Assembly (NCBI GenBank): GCA_019637875.1
Contig: JAHBUW010000005.1
Span: 1 to 64,000 of the forward strand
From: Pseudobdellovibrionaceae bacterium
GTDB lineage: Bacteria > Bdellovibrionota > Bdellovibrionia > Bdellovibrionales > Bdellovibrionaceae
Direction of reading: 5' to 3'
DNA: 64,000 nucleotides
The notes beneath the pieces were generated by a model, which was not told the origin of the DNA, made no database searches, and saw only the letters and a program-made list of their open reading frames with translations. The position numbers were made by a program, and so were the translations under genes. Shown here piece after piece: positions 60,438-64,000 of this stretch. Within the stretch, counting starts at the first letter, position 1. Each line of letters begins with the position of its first letter.

Positions 60438-60463
60438 TTGACACGATTGGGCCCCATCGTGTC
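60438..60463. promoter_or_regulatory. Inverted repeat with TTGACA upstream of efp
   Basis: GACACGAT (60440-60447) and ATCGTGTC (60456-60463) form a perfect 8-base inverted repeat around TGGGCCCC. Its left arm overlaps a consensus -35 hexamer TTGACA (60438-60443). It lies 40 bases before the efp start and 27 after the TPR gene stop. It could be an operator, or a terminator since pyrimidine-rich sequence follows. Confidence 0.45.
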
Positions 60464-60502
60464 TTCTCACTATCTCTCAAATTCATTCGCTCGGAGTGTC
60501 GT

Positions 60503-61066
60503 ATGTACGAAAATGCGGATTTTAAAAAAGGCCTGAAGATCATGGTTGAGGGTTCGCCCTACACCATCCTGGATTTCCAACACGTGAAACCGGGCAAAGG
60601 GAACCAGTTTACCCGCACGAAGATGCGGAACCTGCTGACCGGACAGCAACTCGAGCGCACCTTCAAATCGGGTGAGCGCTTCGAAGTGCCGAACGTCATG
60701 ACCCGCGATATGTCGTACCTCTACAAAGACGACAACGGTTACACCTTCATGGACAAAGAGTCCTACGATCAGATCGTGATGACCGAGAACGAAATCGGCG
60801 AAGCGAAGGACTACCTGATCGAAAATCTCGAAGTCACTTTGCTCTTCTACAACGACCGTCCCGTGTCGGTGGACGTGCCCAAAGCCGTCAACCTGCGCGT
60901 GACCCAGACCGACCCCGGCATGCGCGGTGACACCGTGACCGGTGCGCAAAAACCCGCGACCCTCGAGACCGGTCTGGTCGTGAAGGTCCCGCTCCACATC
61001 AGCGAAGGCGATCTTCTGCGCGTCGATACGACGACCGGAGATTATGTCTCGCGCGTGAACGAATAA
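60503..61066 (+). CDS. efp: Translation elongation factor P
   Basis: 187 residues. EF-P relieves ribosome stalling at polyproline stretches, of which this window's FecR protein has a notable example. The N-terminal KOW-like domain carries the modification loop KPGKGNQF, with the target lysine K32; the middle and C-terminal OB folds follow (YTFMDKESYDQIVM, TLLFYNDRPVSVDVPKAVNL, KVPLHISEGDLLRVDTTTGD). The modifying enzymes are not in the window. Confidence 0.97.
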   Translation: MYENADFKKGLKIMVEGSPYTILDFQHVKPGKGNQFTRTKMRNLLTGQQLERTFKSGERFEVPNVMTRDMSYLYKDDNGYTFMDKESYDQIVMTENEIGEAKDYLIENLEVTLLFYNDRPVSVDVPKAVNLRVTQTDPGMRGDTVTGAQKPATLETGLVVKVPLHISEGDLLRVDTTTGDYVSRVNE

Positions 61067-61087
61067 CCAGCCCAACGTCCAGTCAAA

Positions 61088-61106
61088 AGGCCCACGCTGT
61101 GGGCCT
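61088..61106. terminator. Hairpin after efp
   Basis: AGGCCCAC (61088-61095) and GTGGGCCT (61099-61106) form a perfect 8-base-pair stem with a 3-base loop, 22 bases beyond the efp stop. The tail on the plus strand is not T-rich, so this is a likely but not ideal terminator. Confidence 0.5.
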
Positions 61107-61196
61107 GAGAAATGGGTCTAAATTGCACCGATTTTGACAGTCTAGATGTTCGCGTTAAACCTGCAATTCGACTCATCTTTCGGGCAAAATTAAAGC

Positions 61197-62270
61197 GTGC
61201 AAAAAGAACTGAATTCGCGCGCGCTCGAAATGGATATTCGTGAGCACTTCACGATGTTTTCCGACGTCGACATCGCGTGCGAACATCTTCTCAAAAAATA
61301 CGAGTCCGCGGGGTTGACCTCGGTGGAGCTCGATACGCTCGGCGCGTTTTGCCTGAAGCTCGGCAATTCGCCGGCCTACATCCGTTTCTCTTTGCAGCGC
61401 TTGAGTTTGGATCTCGATATCTCTTGGGCGCATCTGACCGCTTCGCTTTACCAGTGCACACACAACGTCCCGCGCGCCTTGACCGAAGCCCTCGTGAAGG
61501 GCGCGACCGAAGCGGAGCGTTTGGACGATCTGGCGCGCGCGCACGACATGGACTTCGAGGCTCCGGAAAATCAAGATCGGCGCAATGAGCGTCGCGCCCG
61601 CTTTGAGGCCGAGTTCCGCGAGCGCGTCGAAGATCTGCAAGCGCAGGTCGAGATGTTGCACATTCAAGAGCTGGAAGAAGACGAAGAGCGCGTGCTCTTG
61701 GAGCTTTTGCGCCTGTGCCCGCTCGACGAGAACATCATCTCGCAGTACGACCTGCTGAAAGAACGCAAGGCCGTGCAGATGCTGGAAGCAAAGCTGCAAA
61801 GCCACCAAACGCCCTGGGACCAAAGTGAACAGGTCGCTCTTGAAGAGGCCGAACGCCAAGCGCTCGATATCATCCTGAACTCGATGCACTTGCAGTGGGC
61901 GGGTTCGGGTTTCGACGAGCAATTGGGACTCGATTTCACCATCGCGCTTTTCATGTGGGACTATCCCGAAGCGGCCCTCGATTTCCTTCCCGAACAGAAC
62001 AACTCCGAGCGCGTCCGTTGGACCCGGATGGAGGCTCTGCTGCTCGCGCGTCACTTCGTCGCACTGTTGAATGAGCTTGAACGCGCCGAAAGCCAGGCCG
62101 CCGCGGATCCCGATCAGGTGTTCGCGATCATGTACCTGAAGGCCCTCGCGCTCTGGGGCCTGGGCCACCGCTTCGCGGCCGTCGAGATCATCGAGTCCAT
62201 CGCGACCCACCGTCCGCACTACCGCTCGGCCATGACGCTCCTCAACCTCTGGAAGGGCGGCGGCACGTGA
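61197..62270 (+). CDS. Helical, TPR-like protein of unknown function
   Basis: 357 residues from a GTG start, all predicted helix with no signal peptide or membrane segment. A strongly acidic/charged coiled region lies near 140-170 (RARFEAEFRERVEDLQAQVE, ELEEDEERVLLELL). The C-terminal half has helical-pair repeats (FDEQLGLDFTIALFMWDYPE, AIMYLKALALWGLGHRFAAV) of TPR character. No family recognised. Its stop overlaps the next gene's GTG start by 4 bases, so the two are co-translated. Confidence 0.7.
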   Translation: MQKELNSRALEMDIREHFTMFSDVDIACEHLLKKYESAGLTSVELDTLGAFCLKLGNSPAYIRFSLQRLSLDLDISWAHLTASLYQCTHNVPRALTEALVKGATEAERLDDLARAHDMDFEAPENQDRRNERRARFEAEFRERVEDLQAQVEMLHIQELEEDEERVLLELLRLCPLDENIISQYDLLKERKAVQMLEAKLQSHQTPWDQSEQVALEEAERQALDIILNSMHLQWAGSGFDEQLGLDFTIALFMWDYPEAALDFLPEQNNSERVRWTRMEALLLARHFVALLNELERAESQAAADPDQVFAIMYLKALALWGLGHRFAAVEIIESIATHRPHYRSAMTLLNLWKGGGT

Positions 62271-64000
62271 AGAAGCGCTGGCTTTTGTGGGGGCTCCCGA
62301 TCCTGGCCGCCGTCTCCATCGCGGTGACGCTGAAGTTCGTCGTACAAGAGGGGCTCGAGATCTGGGGACTGGCGCAAATCCAGCAGGCCGTGTCCGAGCA
62401 CTCGCCCGTCGAGATGGCCAGCGGCGGACTCGACATCAGCTGGATTCCGCTGAAGGCCTCGCTGAAAAACGTGCGCCTGCGGGCGAAAACGCCCGACGAG
62501 CTGGGTTTCAACATGGCGCGCGTGAATCTGCTGGAAGCCCGCGTGGACGCACTTCAACTTTTGACGGGCCGCTTGGCGCTTTCGGTGCTGCTGCTCGAGG
62601 ACGTCGCGGCGGAAGTGAATTTGGATCCCCACCTGAAGGGCTCGGGCCCCACTCCCGAAATCCCCTGGGATCAGATTTTCAAGATCACCGAGCAAATCCC
62701 CGTGCGCAGCTTGGCCGTCCGTAACGTGAATCTCAGTCTGCACTCCAAAAAAACCGATTTCGAAATCGGCATCAAGGATCTGGCCGCGCGGCTGACGTTG
62801 CGCTCGAATCGCATCAACCTGGAGTTGCAAAGCGCGGAATCGAGCGCGCGTTTTCGCGATCTATCCTCGCCGTGGCAGTTGGGCGCGCAAGCGCTCATCA
62901 CGCCCACGGAAATCGAAATCACGCAGTTCCGCCTGACCGCCGGCCGCCAAGGGCTCGACGCCTCGGGGATGCTGACGGACACGCGCGAGCTTCTGCGCGC
63001 GCCGCGCGGGCAAATGCAAATCGACACGAAGCTGAGCCTTCCCGAAATCCGCGCTGCGCTCCCCCCCGCGTGGGGCGTGCCCGACCTTCTGGGCGAAGTG
63101 GATCTGGGCGCGAGCCTCGAACTGCGCGGAAAGAAACTGCCCATCGGCAACTTCAAGCTCGCCACCCGCGGCGTCTTCATCCATGAATCCGAAGTCGGTA
63201 ACGTCGAGGCCCAGGGAAAATTCGACGGTCGCTCGCTGGATCTGCCGACCCTCTCCGTCACGCAGACCGCCGGGCGCGCGGATCTGACCGGGGGCCGCGC
63301 GGAGTTTTCCGAGCCCAACCCGTTCGACAACGTGGTGGTCAAAGGCAAAGTCTCAACCAAAAACTTGAGCCTGCACGCGCTGCTCAAAGGCATCGGCGTG
63401 GGCGATCTGCCGCTCGAGGTTTTGATCAGCGGCGAAGTCGACTGCGGCGGGCCCGCCTTGCCGAAGCCCCTGGTCGTTTGCGTCGGCCAAGCGAGCGGTC
63501 GCGATCTGCGCGTCGACATCGAGGAAAAAGGCAAACTGCAACCGCTCGTGGCGCTGAAGGAGTTTTCGGCGGACGGCGGCGTGCAGATCACCCACGAATC
63601 GGTCACCTACCAAGCCAAAGCGAAGGTCGGTCAAGACACCGGCACGAGTTCGGGGTTGATCTCGTACGAAAAAGGTTTCGTGATCCAGTACGACACCGCG
63701 GCCGTGCGTTTGGATCACGTGGGTTCGATCGCGGGGCTGAAGGTCGAAGGGCTGGCGGCGATTTCGGGATCCACGCGGGGCGATTCGGATGCCGCGACCT
63801 TCGAGATGAAAACCAAGGGCCGCGACATCTATTTCGAAGACTTCTTTCTGGGCGACGCCGAAACGCAAATCAAATACGCCAAGGGGAAGCTCAGCTTCTT
63901 GGACCTCACCGGCCGGATCATCGAGTCCCCCTACCGCGCCGACGTCGAGGCCGATCTGATGAAATCGCGGATCAAAGTGACCGGGAATTCGCCGCAACTT
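62267..64000 (+). CDS. AsmA/TamB-like envelope protein, 3' end outside the window
   Basis: 578 residues are visible; the frame runs off the right edge. A GTG start at 62267 gives one N-terminal membrane anchor (WLLWGLPILAAVSIAVTLKF), then a long repetitive beta-rich region with AsmA-like features: MASGGLDISWIPLKASLKNV and VRSLAVRNVNLSLHSKK, followed by many strands of about 8-10 residues. AsmA-like proteins form bridges for lipid transport between inner and outer membranes. Assignment to AsmA, TamB or YhdP cannot be made without the C-terminus. Confidence 0.7.
   Translation, partial: MKKRWLLWGLPILAAVSIAVTLKFVVQEGLEIWGLAQIQQAVSEHSPVEMASGGLDISWIPLKASLKNVRLRAKTPDELGFNMARVNLLEARVDALQLLTGRLALSVLLLEDVAAEVNLDPHLKGSGPTPEIPWDQIFKITEQIPVRSLAVRNVNLSLHSKKTDFEIGIKDLAARLTLRSNRINLELQSAESSARFRDLSSPWQLGAQALITPTEIEITQFRLTAGRQGLDASGMLTDTRELLRAPRGQMQIDTKLSLPEIRAALPPAWGVPDLLGEVDLGASLELRGKKLPIGNFKLATRGVFIHESEVGNVEAQGKFDGRSLDLPTLSVTQTAGRADLTGGRAEFSEPNPFDNVVVKGKVSTKNLSLHALLKGIGVGDLPLEVLISGEVDCGGPALPKPLVVCVGQASGRDLRVDIEEKGKLQPLVALKEFSADGGVQITHESVTYQAKAKVGQDTGTSSGLISYEKGFVIQYDTAAVRLDHVGSIAGLKVEGLAAISGSTRGDSDAATFEMKTKGRDIYFEDFFLGDAETQIKYAKGKLSFLDLTGRIIESPYRADVEADLMKSRIKVTGNSPQL

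Overview
The window is a gene-dense, GC-rich stretch of bacterial chromosome from a Gram-negative organism. It carries lpxC, an LptF-type permease, several beta-barrel-like outer-membrane proteins and many signal-peptide or lipobox proteins. The HPt/HATPase and receiver proteins, the large lipoproteins of unknown function and the frequent TTG/GTG starts suggest a member of the Bdellovibrionota or a related delta-proteobacterial-like lineage. That placement is inference; there is no rRNA or other decisive marker here. I see no phage, insertion sequence, CRISPR array, tRNA or rRNA.

Layout: 1-5585 is a signalling block (partial HAMP sensor, FecR/FnIII-like protein, CheA-like HPt-ATPase, CheY-like receiver). 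5665-7460 holds a ChaN-like protein, rpmG and dcd. 7459-18511 is mostly envelope genes on the minus strand (large EF-hand lipoprotein with an overlapping outer-membrane protein, HD-GYP phosphodiesterase, ankyrin protein coupled to a PBP4-type carboxypeptidase, a second outer-membrane protein) plus a DUF1338 enzyme. 18570-22019 is a plus-strand metabolic run (ferredoxin reductase-like, EamA transporter, acyl-CoA dehydrogenase, YciI). 22035-26300 reads folE2, fur, uvrA, with Fur-like boxes before fur. 26413-28017 has maf, cdd and a PTPS-like gene. 28022-34300 is the cell-shape region: a PpiD/SurA-like foldase divergent from mreC-mreD-mrdA-rodA.

34337-38059 contains small and membrane proteins of unknown function, including two diverged paralogues, a DUF924 protein, and thioredoxin coupled to a degenerate receiver. 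38104-46870 holds an LptF-type permease, tpm, dprA, LysM and TPR envelope proteins, a very short ComEC-like protein and ald. 46912-52594 holds lpxC facing a small lipoprotein, a FliG-C-like coiled-coil protein, a cysteine-rich repeat lipoprotein and an MFS transporter. 52604-57198 has an exported phospholipase-D-family protein and a three-gene run of unknowns. 57283-64000 has ruvC-ruvA-ruvB, a TPR protein, efp, a helical protein and the start of an AsmA/TamB-like protein.

The best candidates for undescribed biology are the FliG-C-like adaptor (48190-48891), the modular cysteine-repeat lipoprotein (48899-51112), the minimal ComEC with its coupled secreted partner (44459-45770), the pseudo-receiver/CPPC-thioredoxin pair (36988-38059), the WEP-motif membrane paralogues (34735-36319), the unknown operon at 54608-57198, and a structured, AT-rich intergenic element at 39866-40178. 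All function statements come from reading motifs by eye; no database search was possible.
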